A stretch of 64,000 nucleotides of DNA from Lingula anatina (Eukaryota; Brachiopoda; Lingulata; Lingulida; Lingulidae). The stretch is taken from the NCBI RefSeq assembly GCF_001039355.2, contig NW_019775158.1, positions 164,827-228,826 on the forward strand, read 5' to 3'. Under the pieces are notes generated by a model. It ran no database searches. It was not told where the DNA came from and saw only the letters and a program-made list of their open reading frames with translations. This document shows, piece after piece, positions 15,162-28,539 of this stretch (position 1 is the first letter of the stretch; every line of letters begins with the position of its first letter). The position numbers and the translations under genes were made by a program.

Positions 15162-15204
15162 CCCAGCGGGCAAATCAACATTGAANCGTTGAGTGCCCGC
15201 TGGG
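15162..15204. repeat. Short palindromic repeat interrupted by N
   Basis: The 12-base end acccagcgggca is mirrored by tgcccgctgggt, with about 20 bases and one N (15,186) between. A similar end sequence bounds MITE or minisatellite arrays in many aquatic animals (recollection). The N suggests a collapsed array. Confidence 0.65.
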
Positions 15205-18001
15205 TAAGTGATTCTATTGAACAAGTCGGGTATCATATCTACTCCAAGAGGTGTTCTCATGGAAAAACAACTCCATGGATGAGGCCAGATTTATGTACTA
15301 ATCAAACTAAACACGTGCGTATAGGACACTGCGGTTTAGGGGGTGCCCAGAATATGAAAATATATATAGGGAGGAAAGTTTAATAAAAATTACTGAAATG
15401 ATTTAAATTGGACGACAAAGAATAAAAAAATTAAAAAATAGAAGAGAATTAGGGGTATGTGACAAGTATACGTATAGCAATGAGGTGTTTTCTGTACAAA
15501 GTATGCTTGAAGTACCCCGGGTACAGTGTATATTACCTGTCCAGGTGAGGCAGGAATGGTAGTCCTAAGAATGGAAGTCCGGGGTCCCATATGATTAGTA
15601 CAGGCTAGGGTTAGTCGGAGTATATGGGGTTAGCATATGGGACGATATCACCTGTACAAAGTAATGGGAAACGGACAACGGTTTTGAAGGGACAATCATT
15701 CCTGTCACACCAGTATGGCGGCACCACGATATAGGGTGTGTTAATTGAGAGCTCCATGAGACCATAACCATGTACTGTCTGGGGGGAGGGGGTATGGTAT
15801 CCTAGCTAGGCTACATCTTGTACGTGATAAATCAACCCGATAAGACACTTTGTCAAAATATTTCAAATATTACATTTTCTTTCTGTTTAATTATATATTT
15901 AAAAAACAATGCCTTTAATGCATGGCACATATTTTCAACCAGACTTTGAAGCAGTGCTTTATAAATTCCTATTTTGTACATGAGATAATACCAGTATCTT
16001 TGAGTCCTACCATATCTCATTATTTTCACGAGGTCTTCACAGTCAAGATGTCCGTAAACACTAGAATTAAAAACTCATTTGTCATTGCTATCTGAGCCAA
16101 GCAACGACACGAAATGTATCATGTGACTTGTTGGGACGGATTTCGCAAAACAACCATCTTTCCAAAATCGATTTCAACTTTTAGAAACAAAATAAAATCT
16201 TCTTCAAATCGAATTAGGTATATAAATCCACACTTATCTACTTTAATGAAATAAGTATTAGTCGAAAACAGAGATGGGGGGAACTTGAACAGAGATGGGG
16301 GGAGGCACCAATTGTCACACATGTGGGACAACACAATCACCAAAGCACTGGTGAGCAGTGATCGTCCCATATGACATCACACTGAAGAAGATCACGGATG
16401 TGATCGAAAGCTCTGTCAGGTATAGCTCTATTTTTAGTGTAGGAATTGAAAAGTTTAATACTTGAATCATTAGTTATAACCCTCCTGTTGAAAAAAATGC
16501 AGAGATTCACTACATTTGACTCCCACCAATTTATATTGTGGACAAAGATTCGGTCTCAAAGTTAAAACCAGGTTGCAGGCCATAGCTCTTTTATGAATCA
16601 GACCCCCGGTTAACTAAGGTTATTTAGTAAGGACATAAAGAATGACCGGGGGTCAAAAACTAATCACGTATGCCATAAAGCCCAATCTCTAACATGGTAG
16701 TGCTGGCATGCTGTTATTTTTGAGTCAATCTGGCTTGAACATATCCCCCAAGGGATAAGGCAAAGATTTATTTTCAAAACCAGTTCATTCAAACGCGAAT
16801 CATTTTTACTGGTGGTGCGTTATCTTTAACGATAATGCTGCCCTTTCATATCGACTGGATGTCATCCGAGCAATGCATTACTGTACACTTTCTAACTAGA
16901 AAGTACAGAACGTTTAGCAAACCTGATTTACATATATATTCATTTTTCTCTGTTTTACTGTGAACGATTTCACAAATATCTCCACACAAATATAAAAACG
17001 TCCGTTATACAATGATCAAGTTAACAAAATGCTTAGAGTAAAATACTTAAATGAGTTCTGCACATAAGGAGGTTGATCAGAATACAAGGTCGAATGTGTG
17101 TTTTAATGCATCGCAATGCAATGAGGCGTGCAATGGCAATCTACATTCTGTTCAGCACATTTGAAGGGTGATAATACCTCCTCTTAAGCTGTGTTCAGAT
17201 TAAAAGTTATCAATCCAGCAGGATTGATCTATTGATAACTTAATTAGCTGGGATTCTCGCTAAGGCACATTTAATGTACTCAGCTTAGTTGTCTGGCAAC
17301 CCCCTCGCGAAGTAACATGAACAACATCATGGACCACAAAGTTCTTCCGAATTTATCCATGTACGTGTCACACTTTAAACGTGTGCTGACTTATTTTCGT
17401 GTTGTAGGTCCACTCCTGCTTACTAATCTTATGTGTCCTCATCTTTATCTTTAGATTTGCTCTCTGACTCTTTACTAATTTATGAATTTCACGTTGCATT
17501 GAACACATCTCTACAATATATGTTTATTAGAACATCTTATTTAGCTTTTAATTATGAATATTTTGAAACAAGAGCCTGCCTCTACATCCCTCTCTCTCTT
17601 CGTTTCTGGTAAGAACACATTGACCTGAGAACTTATTATATAGACAGACAGACAGACAGATATAATTTTATATCAGGACAGACAAACAGACAGATAAATT
17701 TTTATCAGGGGAGTTCCAAATGGCGTGTGCCTCAGACCAGCAGGTTGTTTAGTTGAGAGGACTGGCAGCATTCAGATCCACATTGGTTGGTATGACGACC
17801 TTAATTGGAAATGGAGTAAAGAAAACAGTTTGGTCCCGGTGCTACGGATTTGTGAGAAGATCAGATGGTCTAGCTTGCAATGGCTATGCTGCAAGGCATA
17901 CTTGTAGGTGGAAGAGGTAAAGGCAGACAAAAGAAGCTATGGGAAGACAATATAAAAGAAAGGACAAATATGAGTTTCAAAGTTGGAACTCCTTGATTGA
18001 A

Positions 18002-18004
<3 letters not shown>

Positions 18005-18039
<35 letters not shown>
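18005..18039. repeat. (AG)n microsatellite
   Basis: Perfect dinucleotide tract of about 17 units. Confidence 0.95.
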
Positions 18040-18041
<2 letters not shown>

Positions 18042-18716
18042 ACACGATTTTTTAACTGAAGTAGACTAAGCTTTTTGGTCTTCAAGATAAGAGGTACTCT
18101 CAGTTAACATGTTCCAAAGTAATTGGATTATCAGTTGTGTTTTGCACTCAAGTTATCATTATAGTTCCTTAATTCAAACAACAACTAAACTAGCTTAGAC
18201 TCATTACCAAAACAATATTATTTCTTTGTCAAACAATATTACTCACTATACTAAGTTTAGCTTTTTAGATGCTCTTTGAGAAAGCCTTTTCTTGTAACTC
18301 TCAACTGTACATTCTCTTTTTGAAACATCCCCTGAAAAAAATTCCCATGAGTCAGATCAAGATTAAGTGTTGAAATATTCCCTACCAGGTCGGGTCCCGG
18401 GGCGTTGATTTCACACATAATCCCTCCATCGTGTGACCTCCCTTTATTCACCCTAACCTAATGGATAGCGCGGTCTGATTTATGAGAACGACTTCTGTCC
18501 TCACACATTAGTGCCGTCACTTGATACGTATTCCCGGCTGTACTGATAACGACTCGGTTCAGGCGGCGCACGGTTGGATTGTCACGCAACTTTTACATCG
18601 TTTTATGAATGTGTTATAAAATGTTTCACAGTGACAGTGTGGGCGTCGTGATCTGTTAAGGCTGTAATTGCCAGACTGTCACGTAAGATATATCCGGTTA
18701 TTCTAGTGTTAATTAT

Positions 18717-18802
18717 TCTTTCTTTCTTTCTTTCTTTCTTTATTATTATTATTATTATTATCATTATTATTATTATTATTATTTGTGTGTGTGTGTGTGT
18801 GT
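18717..18802. repeat. Compound microsatellite (TTTC)n-(TTA)n-(TG)n
   Basis: Three different short repeats lie end to end. Confidence 0.92.
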
Positions 18803-20129
18803 GAAGGGGACAAGGGGAGAGATGTCTGACCTTGTATGCCACGTCCTCATCCAAACAAAAATAAGACTCCTCAAGTAGTGCAGTGAGCACCTCTTTACCC
18901 ATACACACCTTGTAGATGTTATGTGAACGTGACTATTTAAGCTAGTGTTTTTCGGTTTTAGGGGTGGTTTTCGGTGAAATTCGGGTAATTTCTCTAGTTA
19001 TGTAGTCAAATAATACACTGCTGGCCTCTCCCGCTATTCTGGTATGTCACCATTCTAAAGCTTGAAGTGTTCTGGCAAATATTGCTTGGGTGACAGTGTA
19101 TGTTATATGTCATATCTCACACATAACACGCACACGCACACGCACACATGCACAAACACACACACACGTGGATGCCCACATATTTATAAACACATACGCA
19201 CAAACACTTACAGCAGCCCGAGACGCTAACACGTGCAGATACAAACACACACATACATACAGGTACGCACAGCACACGCGTGAGTGCGTGTCACGCTTTA
19301 CATTTCCCGGATTCCATTTTGCACAGAGTATAGATATGTGTGTGTATGTTTAGGTCAAGGTCGGTTTTAACAATTCGCTTTGAGCCAGTAGATATGACAT
19401 CAGGAAGAAAAAAATGAACTTGACATCTTCAACTCTTGCAGTAAATCGATCTGTTACCACCTCTAACGTCATTATGAGCGTTTCTTTTGGATTTCTCTCC
19501 TGGGCATTAGTTTCTTCAGCCACGAAATTAGCTTCATTCTCGCTTGAACGGTGATAATGTAATATTGTCTAACTGGCGGCTTAGTCAGCTATAGGATATT
19601 GTCACTCTTCGCCCAAAACGCCTTATTTACTGACTTACATACATTCTTTTGGGTAATAAATAAATCTTCACTGTTCAGTGACTAAATTAATTAGCATTTG
19701 CACATATATCATCTTACTGGTGACGTGATAATTGCGATTTGCGGAAAAAACTGAAAAGTCGGTTTCTCAAATTTCTCTTTTACCTGAGCACCCACGATCA
19801 GCGTTTCAACGCCGATTTAATGACACCATTTAGTACTCCAAATCCACGCCAGCGATTTTTCTTAAAAGTCTTAGTTCAGATGTTATCGTTGATGAAGCAA
19901 AATAATGATTTTGTTTGATGAAAATCTGTAATTAGGCTTTCATAACTCCATGACAAAATTGTTTAAACCAAAAGGATGGCACGGGATTGTATCCTAAGCA
20001 CTCCTGGTCAACTCTGCCAATTTTCCTGATATTAAATGGATTCGAGGTTTAATTGCAAGGTCCCCTGCAGCGAGGGGGCGTGTGGAGGCGAGGAGGCCAT
20101 CATAGAATAAGTCGGCGCTGCTTTGAAAC

Positions 20130-20490
20130 TCGGTCGGCCATATTTTGTCGGCGGATCAGTTAGTCCGCGGATCATCTGTTTTGAATGGCTTCTATGGCCT
20201 CATTCACAATATGGGACTAACTAGTCCGAGGGTCAAATATGGCCGCCCACTTCCCCACGGGATATCTATTCAGTGTCTGTTAGCGGATTAGTCGGCAAGC
20301 TTTCGCAACAGCGCATTCGGAACAGTAGACTAACATATCATCGGATCAAATATGAACGATCCACTTGAATGCTTGTTGCGTAATCCCCGCGGGGAATCTA
20401 TTCAGTGTCTAATCGGAAATTAAGCTGCAAGCTTTTCACTGTGTCGCCATATTTGATCCGCGGATCTGTTAGTCGGCTGTTCTGAATACG
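20130..20490. repeat. Composite foldback-like repeat
   Basis: A module containing gactaac, a gatccg-like block and ggatcaaatatg appears in forward orientation near 20,197-20,260 and 20,313-20,360, and inverted near 20,135-20,180 and 20,440-20,490. The phrase ctattcagtgtct recurs at about 20,266 and 20,400. Mixed direct and inverted copies suggest a nested MITE or foldback element. Confidence 0.6.
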
Positions 20491-22130
20491 CTCCTTCTCA
20501 TTCTGCTGTCAACATTTAGAACAATTGCGCTCTCCGGCAATCTAGTACGATGGTGGTAAATTATTATAAACTTAATCGTCAAGTGACGATTTTTGGACCT
20601 TAACCAATTCAAGCCACGTATTTATGTCTTATTACCCGGTAAGGGACTCGTTACGTTCGGAAAATTATTTTGTAACTTGAAATGTTCCTCCGATACTTTA
20701 TTCTCACGATAATCCTATAACTTAATTTGACAAGACCTTAAGACAAATCACCGACCTCAAAACATCGCTGCAAGATTAGAAATTGCCTTTCTCCATTTCT
20801 CCCATTTATTTTTATTTTCTTGACTTAGATAAGCTTATTGATTTCGTCTCATGTCTGGTATTAGGTTCACAATACACAATATTTTCTCCTGTACTATATG
20901 ATTACTAAAGAAACATTTGATGATTCAGTCTTGATAAAGACACGATGCAATACTTAATTATGATCAAATTGAAAAGTGTGGATAAAAGATTGGCCGAGTG
21001 CCAGTGGTAATGCCGGTATCTAATCAATACAGAAAAAATATTAAAAAAGAAAAGAAAAAAAAAAGAAAAAAGAGAGAAATTTGGCTTATCTTAGAGCTAG
21101 GAAAGGCTAACTGGTGGATAGATGGCCCGGTCACACTTCCGGTCTAATTTAATTACTCCTGCTTAAAGCGGGATGCAAGAAAAAACATACTGAATTCACT
21201 AAGTAGAATAACTCTCGGTAATCCGTTGACTTAATTGTCGTGAAGTCGGTCTTAGACAATAATGAACAACATTATTCTGTTAAGTCGATTAAGACTAGAG
21301 GATCAGTGTTTTAGATTTTATCTTTGGGGTTTAATATGTCAGACTGATCAAATCTATCATTACATTTTTTTAAACTCGGCTGCTTTTTTCTGTTGTTATG
21401 GGAACTGAAAAAATAAAGGCCCGTTGGTTATTGTGCGCGCCGGCATCACAGGAAACCTGTTTAATGAGTTAATTTTGGCCTATAGACATGGAACTGCTGA
21501 CTCACACATCTACACAGAAGGTGGCCGACAATATAATGACCGTTTTGATTATCTGGCGGGTATGTCGTCCGTAGAGAGCAACCCGTGCTGTCTCCGGACA
21601 ATACTTTCCCGCGAAAAATCTATTTTGGATAACACGTACAATGGACAAGGCCTTGATGATAATCTGCATTACTTCCTTTTTTCAATAGTTAATCTTGCGT
21701 TGGTATCTAAGTACTTTGTGACATAGGAAATAAGCAACGCGCCGATTTAAAATGGTGTTAAGGGTAAAGGCAAAACCAATTTGTATAGGCTATCTCTGGT
21801 CGGTGGAATTAAAGCAATTCTAGCATGGAATCATTATGCACCTGTATCCAATTTACAGAGAGGAAAGTGGATAATTTGCTTCAAGATACATGTAGGGAGA
21901 ACTGATATGCGTTTGCTTCTTTAGGGACATTAAAGATAAAATCAAACGAACCCAGTTGAATGTTCATGTACTATTGGTTGCCACGTGGTCAGCGTGCCCG
22001 GGAGGAAGCGGGTTCGACCAGTCATTTATAAACGGTACTTGCATGTTGTCTCCGTTCTTGGCTCTCAGCACTTTGGGGTTGAAGCAGGGTTCCTGGTCAG
22101 GCAGCGAACGGTATTGTAGCATTGTTAGCA
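20491..22130. other. Intergenic sequence, no supported gene
   Basis: One open frame of 100 codons (21,424-21,726, + strand) has no recognisable domain and no splice context. An A-rich stretch lies near 21,040-21,075. Nothing else stands out. Confidence 0.5.
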
Positions 22131-22138
22131 CTCAGCAC

Positions 22139-22276
22139 CAGATTCAGATTTAGAGGGGGGGGTCCGGGGGGTCCTGACTCCCTCTTCGATTTCTGGTCCC
22201 CTCTTGAAATTAGAATTAGCTAAATCATAGTTCTAAACCGTCCCAAATGGCACCGTTCGCCCTCTAAAATAACAAA

Positions 22277-22307
<31 letters not shown>

Positions 22308-22593
22308 CTTTTTTAAGGTGGGGGGGGGGGGGGGAGGTTCGCACCCGGGGGCCCCCCNNNNNNNNNNNNNNNNNNNNNNNNNNNNNNNNNNNNNNNNNNN
22401 NNNNNNNNNNNNNNNNNNNNNNNNNNNNNNNNNNNNNNNNNNNNNNNNNNNNNNNNNNNNNNNNNNNNNNNNNNNNNNNNNNNNNNNNNNNNNNNNNNNN
22501 NNNNNNNNNNNNNNNNNNNGGGAAGGGGGGGGGGGGGGGGAGGTAGCTTCGCATCCGCGGATCCCCCTTCAAATAATCCTGGATCCGCCCCTG
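22139..22593. mobile_element. hAT-like non-autonomous element with internal gap
   Basis: The element is flanked by an 8-bp direct repeat, CTCAGCAC (22,131-22,138 and 22,594-22,601). Its ends are CAGATTCAGATTTAGA and, read inward from the right, CAGGGGCGGATCCAGG, an imperfect inverted repeat starting CAG. An 8-bp target duplication with CAG-type ends is the hallmark of hAT transposons. The inside is G-runs and a 162-base N gap; no transposase is visible. A relative in opposite orientation lies at 31,176-31,604. Confidence 0.7.
22358..22519. other. Assembly gap (162 N)
   Basis: Run of N bounded by C-rich and G-rich homopolymers that sequencing often fails to cross. Confidence 0.99.
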
Positions 22594-22689
22594 CTCAGCA
22601 CCTTATACGGTACATGGGCGCCAGGAGGAGAGATCGTCATCACATCGTACTTATTATAAGGTTCACTGAACAGATTAGGAATTGAGACA

Positions 22690-22690
<1 letters not shown>

Positions 22691-22756
<66 letters not shown>
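22691..22756. repeat. (TA)n microsatellite
   Basis: Perfect TA tract of about 30 units. Confidence 0.95.
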
Positions 22757-23307
22757 TCATGTACGTGTATGTGTGAGAGTCTAAATGTATGCTCCTGCTT
22801 CTCGACTCTCACAGACATCTTAGTCAGTCACACACTTATTAGTTCAAATATAATCACAATTCTTACACACATATCCCCCCCCCCTTGCAGGTTCGAACCT
22901 AGGAAATATCTAAATAAAACAGAACTATGAATCATTACAAAAGAAGGCATTAACGATATATTCCCTTTAGAACATATCAGTCATACATGAGGCGTAACGA
23001 ACGCGGGGTAGGTACTAATTACAGTATGTAATGAAGTCAATTAAGACTTAATTGAGTATTAAGAACCTCTGACCTTTAGTCATGATGAAAAGCACGACTT
23101 CGTTCCGATAGATTATTCTTATGACTATGGATAACTTGAGTCGCAACGCAGTTTACTCCACAGGGGCAATTTGGCATCTAGTTTCATAGTTTTTAATTCT
23201 ATAGCTACACAGAGTATCTACGTCTTATCCCCGATCAAAAGGGATATAAAGTGATTTTAATATGTTTTTGTTTCGGTTCATAAGCAAACCATTATCTAGA
23301 AACGAAC

Positions 23308-23308
<1 letters not shown>

Positions 23309-23341
<33 letters not shown>
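23309..23341. repeat. (TC)n microsatellite
   Basis: Perfect TC tract. Confidence 0.93.
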
Positions 23342-23344
<3 letters not shown>

Positions 23345-23486
23345 AAAAAGCCTTTCATATCTCAAAGAGTAGAGAAAGAATAAGAACAATACAGAGACTG
23401 AAGAACCACAGAGCAACGTTTCAGGTCGACTCAACCACCATTGTTATTGCTGAGTGGGGTTATTGTACAATGAATTTATTAACCTA

Positions 23487-23487
<1 letters not shown>

Positions 23488-23553
<66 letters not shown>
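23488..23553. repeat. (TA)n microsatellite
   Basis: Second TA tract, about 730 bases from the one at 22.7 kb. Confidence 0.95.
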
Positions 23554-23556
<3 letters not shown>

Positions 23557-24809
23557 CCTGTTATTTGTTAAGATGTAGACACTGCTTTGTCCAGCGACAT
23601 GGTATTCAATTTTTTATATATATTGCGGAAAGTACACAGAATGAAAAAATGCATACCATGGCGCTTACTTTTTTAAAACACCGCTTTTTTTTTCACATAG
23701 ACTTATTTCCGTAATCTGATGGATTGCTGGAGGTGCTTAATCATTGCCGCGGTGTTATTTCAGATTGTCGTAAAGATTGTCGTGATTTAGGCCGTACTTA
23801 ATGGCATTTTAATGCTCTGCTCCCGTGCTCTCTTTGATTCAAAGATTTCTCGGGTTACGTTTCCTGCCATTACTCTCTGAACAGTCGTTTAAGTCTTTCC
23901 TAAAATAAATCAAGCGTAAAATACCGAGAGTAAGTATATAATAGCACCTTTAGAACGCAGATATCGCGCTATTGAATAGCATTATTACTTGTACATGTTA
24001 TCCTCGCTGTCCAGTATTGTGTCTTTCAGTAAATAAATAAAAAAAAAAACAGTGAGCCCAGGGCTGGCAATAGAGGGTCACATGGGGGGGGGGGGAGGGG
24101 GAGGCCTACCAAACTACCAGACTCGGCACCGAATGATCCTGAATTCACCGGTAGATCGAACAACACTACCCGTTTTCGTTTACATGTATGAATCTCGGGA
24201 AATAAATAATAAGTGTCTTTCACGGGTAAATAATATACCTAACGGCTACTGCACTCGCAATAGAAATAGGAAGATATGAAAAAGTAAAGAAAGACTTTAT
24301 AATTAAAACCAAAAAAACAATTTAGATGTAGATAACATATTAGCTGCATTTATAGATCATGCATCGGAAGCTAGATAACTTAACACAGCGGATAAAATTC
24401 CTCTCTGTTATATGTGGTGATTGTAACTGATTGTTTAATATTTAAAAGCCGTTTGAATACATAAACTTTGAAGTTCTAAATGTAATGATCCTTGACACGA
24501 CGGATAGAAGTAAAGGTTTCGCTATAATTATGGCATTTGAACTTTAAATCTGGAATATCTTTCTTGGAATAAACCAATCCTGAGTAATCAGTGAAGCAGT
24601 GACCTGTGACATGGTGCAATAATAGATCTTCGTGCAAACTGATACACGCAAAATGGGTTTTCTGTCCTACCAAATTCCTGTTAGCCTTTTAATATTTTCT
24701 ATTTGCTTCGGTGATCTTGTTTGGAAAGCGATTTTGATCTGGTGATTATGAAAAGTACTGAACCGTTGAAACATGGGTCGCCCTACATGGGAACGTTAAG
24801 TGTTGATTC

Positions 24810-24812
<3 letters not shown>

Positions 24813-24845
<33 letters not shown>
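24813..24845. repeat. (GA)n microsatellite
   Basis: Perfect GA tract. Confidence 0.93.
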
Positions 24846-24850
<5 letters not shown>

Positions 24851-27800
24851 GAGATAGAAAGAGAGAATTAAAGGGCCAGACAATAATGTCGGCATGATCT
24901 CCTATAGCCAAAAATATGAGCATGACGATAATTATGTGTTGGATCTCAGTCAAAGTGACAGACATTTCATCAGAAAGTATTGAGAAAATGTGATTGCAAG
25001 AGCTGTACGTTAGACAGCAAGGAGACAGAACAATATTCCATGTACATATTGCCTCCAATAACAACAGCAAAATATAATAATAAATCATTCAAAATGATGA
25101 TAGTGGATGAAATAGATTGTGACGTCTTTTTTCTGCAGTTCCATTACAGAACATTAAACGCTTCTCAATCATCATTATTGGGTTTTCCCAAAGACGTGAT
25201 ACTTAAGAATTGATCCTTGGTGATAAAAAAGAGGCAGATAAAATAATGACCATACCTTATATTTCATCTCAAAAGGCAAAAAACAATAACCTGTCTTTGT
25301 GTTGGAGATTGCATAGGGCAAAACGCTTTCAATCAACCTAAGAGCATTTTGCCAAAGACCCTATTCTTACGGCACTTAACTGTCTAAGGACGTGACATTT
25401 AGAAGGTGCAATGACAGCGTGAAGGATGATAAAATTAGTGAAATATAAATATTGGACTGGAAAAGTTAATTTAGCAGTCAACGACCTGGTACATCGGATC
25501 AAGCTTTAAGAGTTCTAGCATCACTGCAATTCATTGCCACGTTGCGCCCAGCAGGCCTTTGTGTTCTGATACGTGATTTTTTGCCACTCATTTGAAATTG
25601 ATCAACAGAATCGTACCAAATCACGCCATCTGTTATTGCAAAGGATGATAGCGTTGACAAGAACTGGTGAAATATTGAGACATTCTGTTGCCTTGCAGTT
25701 GTTTTTGATTGCAAAATTGCGTTTTCAGAAAATTGCAGGTGGAGAGGACTGATTGAATTGGACGCAGGCTCTAATATACGCGTTCTAATGTAATTTTCCC
25801 TTTGGCCGTTTTGTCAAACTATCCTCTGTCCTGTTCCGCGAAATCAATGTAGCGATCGAGATTGTTAAAATTCCACGCTATTCTTTATTTGTACGGCAAT
25901 GGAAACACTATTGGAGAGCGGGTCCGCGGGCGGAGGTCGAATATGAGGTTAGGATCAACAAAATTCTCTTTTGAGCCAGAATAGGCCCCCTTTTAATCAC
26001 AATTTGATCTAGACTCTATGCCATTTTTCAAAATAGGTCAAATAAGGAGTTTAAAATACCCAATTTTTTTTTTTTAGAAATACGACCCCCCCTCCCATTG
26101 AAATAACCGGCTACAGGTCTGCCAACAGTATATTGATTTAAAAAGACACTTGATCTATCACGTTATGGATAGATTACGATACCCTTTTTGCGTTCGGTCT
26201 AACCGGTACACGACAATCCACTCCATCAATATTACAAAATGCTACGCAACTAATGAAATTTCACTAATCATGCTGCTGCTAAAGCAGAACCCACATAGGC
26301 AAAATATACACTGTAACACATGTTACAATGTTCAGGAGAGGCGGTTAAAGCGAACGCAACTACGGGCTTTCGGGACAGATACGATCAAAGGTCATGTTAA
26401 TAGATTGATTTTCGTCTATGATCCCCTTTGCATCACTAATGCAAAAGCCGTCCTAAACAGCGGTAGTTACAGATGTCTATTACGCATCATGATCACTTTA
26501 GAATAAAGAAAGATAATTACTGAAGGCACTATGTAAGTAAGAAACAAGAATTATTTTTAATGAGAGTTATTTACTGATGATGTAGAACGCGCATCCCCTC
26601 AAATCTGCTGTTAAACAATGATTTCCAGAGAGGCAAAATTATCCAAAAGAGTGAAAAGACATCGCCGAATATCACGCAATTTATACACAATAAACAGCAG
26701 AATGCAGTCTTTAAAAATTACGAGTTTGATTCTCCTTTACACTCTACATCACCCCTCAGATGCTCAATAAGTTTAGAATCAGGGCTCAAATATGATTGCT
26801 CCATCTTTAAAACGCTGCCTCCCTGCAGACAATAAAAGAGAGCAACTGTGGGTCACAGGGAAACCTGTATTTGTCAGGCTTCCCGCTGCAATTGGACTGG
26901 TATTTCAACAATAGTTAGACGTTTTCATTTAATGTTCTTTAACACTTTTCACATCTATACATTTAGATACATTTACAATAATTCAGTTTCCAATGTTTCC
27001 CTATTCAGATTTTACTTTTAATTAACTCCTGAATTCTTATTGTGATATTACTCATATATTAGTTATAAATAGTACAAAGTGACGTAAAACAAATAAAGCG
27101 TGCTTTTAAGATATTTTAAGCTATTGTCACGACTGTAGCCAAAATGGCAGTTATCTAATATGGAGCCCATAACACTGCCAGACACCATCAGCTTGATTTG
27201 CCTCTTTACACAAAGGACCTTAACGTACACAAAGGATCTTATCATCCAATGGTTTCCGTACTTTACAAAGGGCTTTGCATCTGTTGAATTTGCATGAAGT
27301 CTAAAGGGCAGTAGAACGTTTGAACACACACATCAAAGTAGTCTGAAGAATTCTTGATCTTGGACACTTATGAACTAACTACCGGCTCACGTAATGGCCA
27401 GCGTTCATGCACAGTTCAGTGGGCGCTTTATAGAGGAGAGGAATAAAGTACCATGGACCATTCAAACGTTATGCAGAAATTGCATGTAATACATCATAAC
27501 CAAAGGCTATTAACAACTAAAAAGCGCAGTGTCAGATGTCTTATCTAAAATTGTCCTTAAAAATCACTGAAACGCATCTTTTCCACGTGGCACTTTACGA
27601 GTGCGGTTTCTTTCCACTTCAACTTCTTTCAACAATCAACGTCCCGTAACTATGTCCGAGCCTAACGGCGATTTCTAATGAAATGAAAAGATTAAGTCCA
27701 GAGTAATTTATTAAAAAATATTTTTTTTTTGGCATCAACAGACATTGACAATGGTACATTCAATGGACCAGGTTGATAAAAGAGCTACACAGTTCAATTG

Positions 27801-28060
27801 GACTTTAATCGAGTCTTAACGACCATCCGGCACGGGCTTTAATTTCCAAGGACACTAATGGTCAAATGAAAGCCATCAATCATTGTGGAACAACTAGCAC
27901 ATGCACTGCATGAGTCCAGGTGTAACGAAACTGAGGTCCGTGTAACAGAAACTCTGCCCTCCATTCTTGAATGGTTAGGGTTAGCCTGACATAATCGGGT
28001 CAAAAACTGGGGCGAAGCTAAGCAGTAAAAATGAATGGTAAAATGAAGTGTCGGTTAGAA

Positions 28061-28113
<53 letters not shown>

Positions 28114-28539
28114 AGACAATGAAATAAATAAATAAATTAATAAGTTTAATATAAAATGAAAAAAAAAACATTTTCCATTTTTCATTCCAGACGGAAACTT
28201 AAGGGCGAAGAGGTAAAACTCAAACAATTTCATCCATGACACTGCTTTCCCATCACCCTCACTATAATGTCATCAGCCAGGGCTTGAGGTGGACCCACAA
28301 ACTTAAGGTTGCCAGCAAAGTGCGGCCATCTTGCCAGATTATCAAAGTAATAAATCATTTTGTGTGAAGTAAACGGTGATGGATCAACGTATTTCCAACT
28401 TGACAGTTGCTCTTTAATTTCGGGCTGCTAAGCACGGGTTTACGTGCACACGAAAAGCGATTGCTATGCGTGCAAGTAAACTAATAAAATAAGGTTATTA
28501 TCCGCCACCAAATTCAATTTAAAGATCATGGAGTGATAG
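24846..28539. other. Intergenic sequence, no supported gene
   Basis: The longest open frame is 118 codons at 26,150-26,506 (+ strand). It has no domain I recognise, no plausible 5' context and no paired exon. An (AAAT)n tract lies at 28,059-28,110. Confidence 0.5.
28059..28110. repeat. (AAAT)n microsatellite
   Basis: About 13 tetranucleotide copies. Confidence 0.93.

Larger units (their letters stand above)
12640..20100. other. Intergenic sequence, no supported gene
   Basis: Contains a small ACCCAGCGGGCA-bounded repeat with a single-N gap (15,162-15,204), (GACA)n near 17,645-17,700, (AG)n at 18,005-18,039, a compound (TTTC)n(TTA)n(TG)n tract at 18,717-18,802 and a CA-rich cryptic repeat near 19,120-19,290. 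Open frames are short and unrecognisable. Confidence 0.55.

Noticed and set aside
17204-17241. Short hairpin agttatcaat ... attgataact
   Set aside because: Ten-base arms in AT-rich sequence with no poly-T or conserved context; could be chance or a MITE scrap.
19090-19353. His/Thr-rich 87-codon frame
   Set aside because: Encoded by a CA-rich cryptic repeat.
21424-21726. 100-codon + strand open frame
   Set aside because: No domain and no conservation evidence available; flanked by ordinary AT-rich sequence.
22264-22659. Gly- and Pro-rich frames across the N gap
   Set aside because: Produced by poly-G/poly-C and N translated as X; not protein coding.
26150-26506. 118-codon + strand open frame
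   Set aside because: Composition is generic, no family motif, no exon partners or repeat elsewhere in the window.
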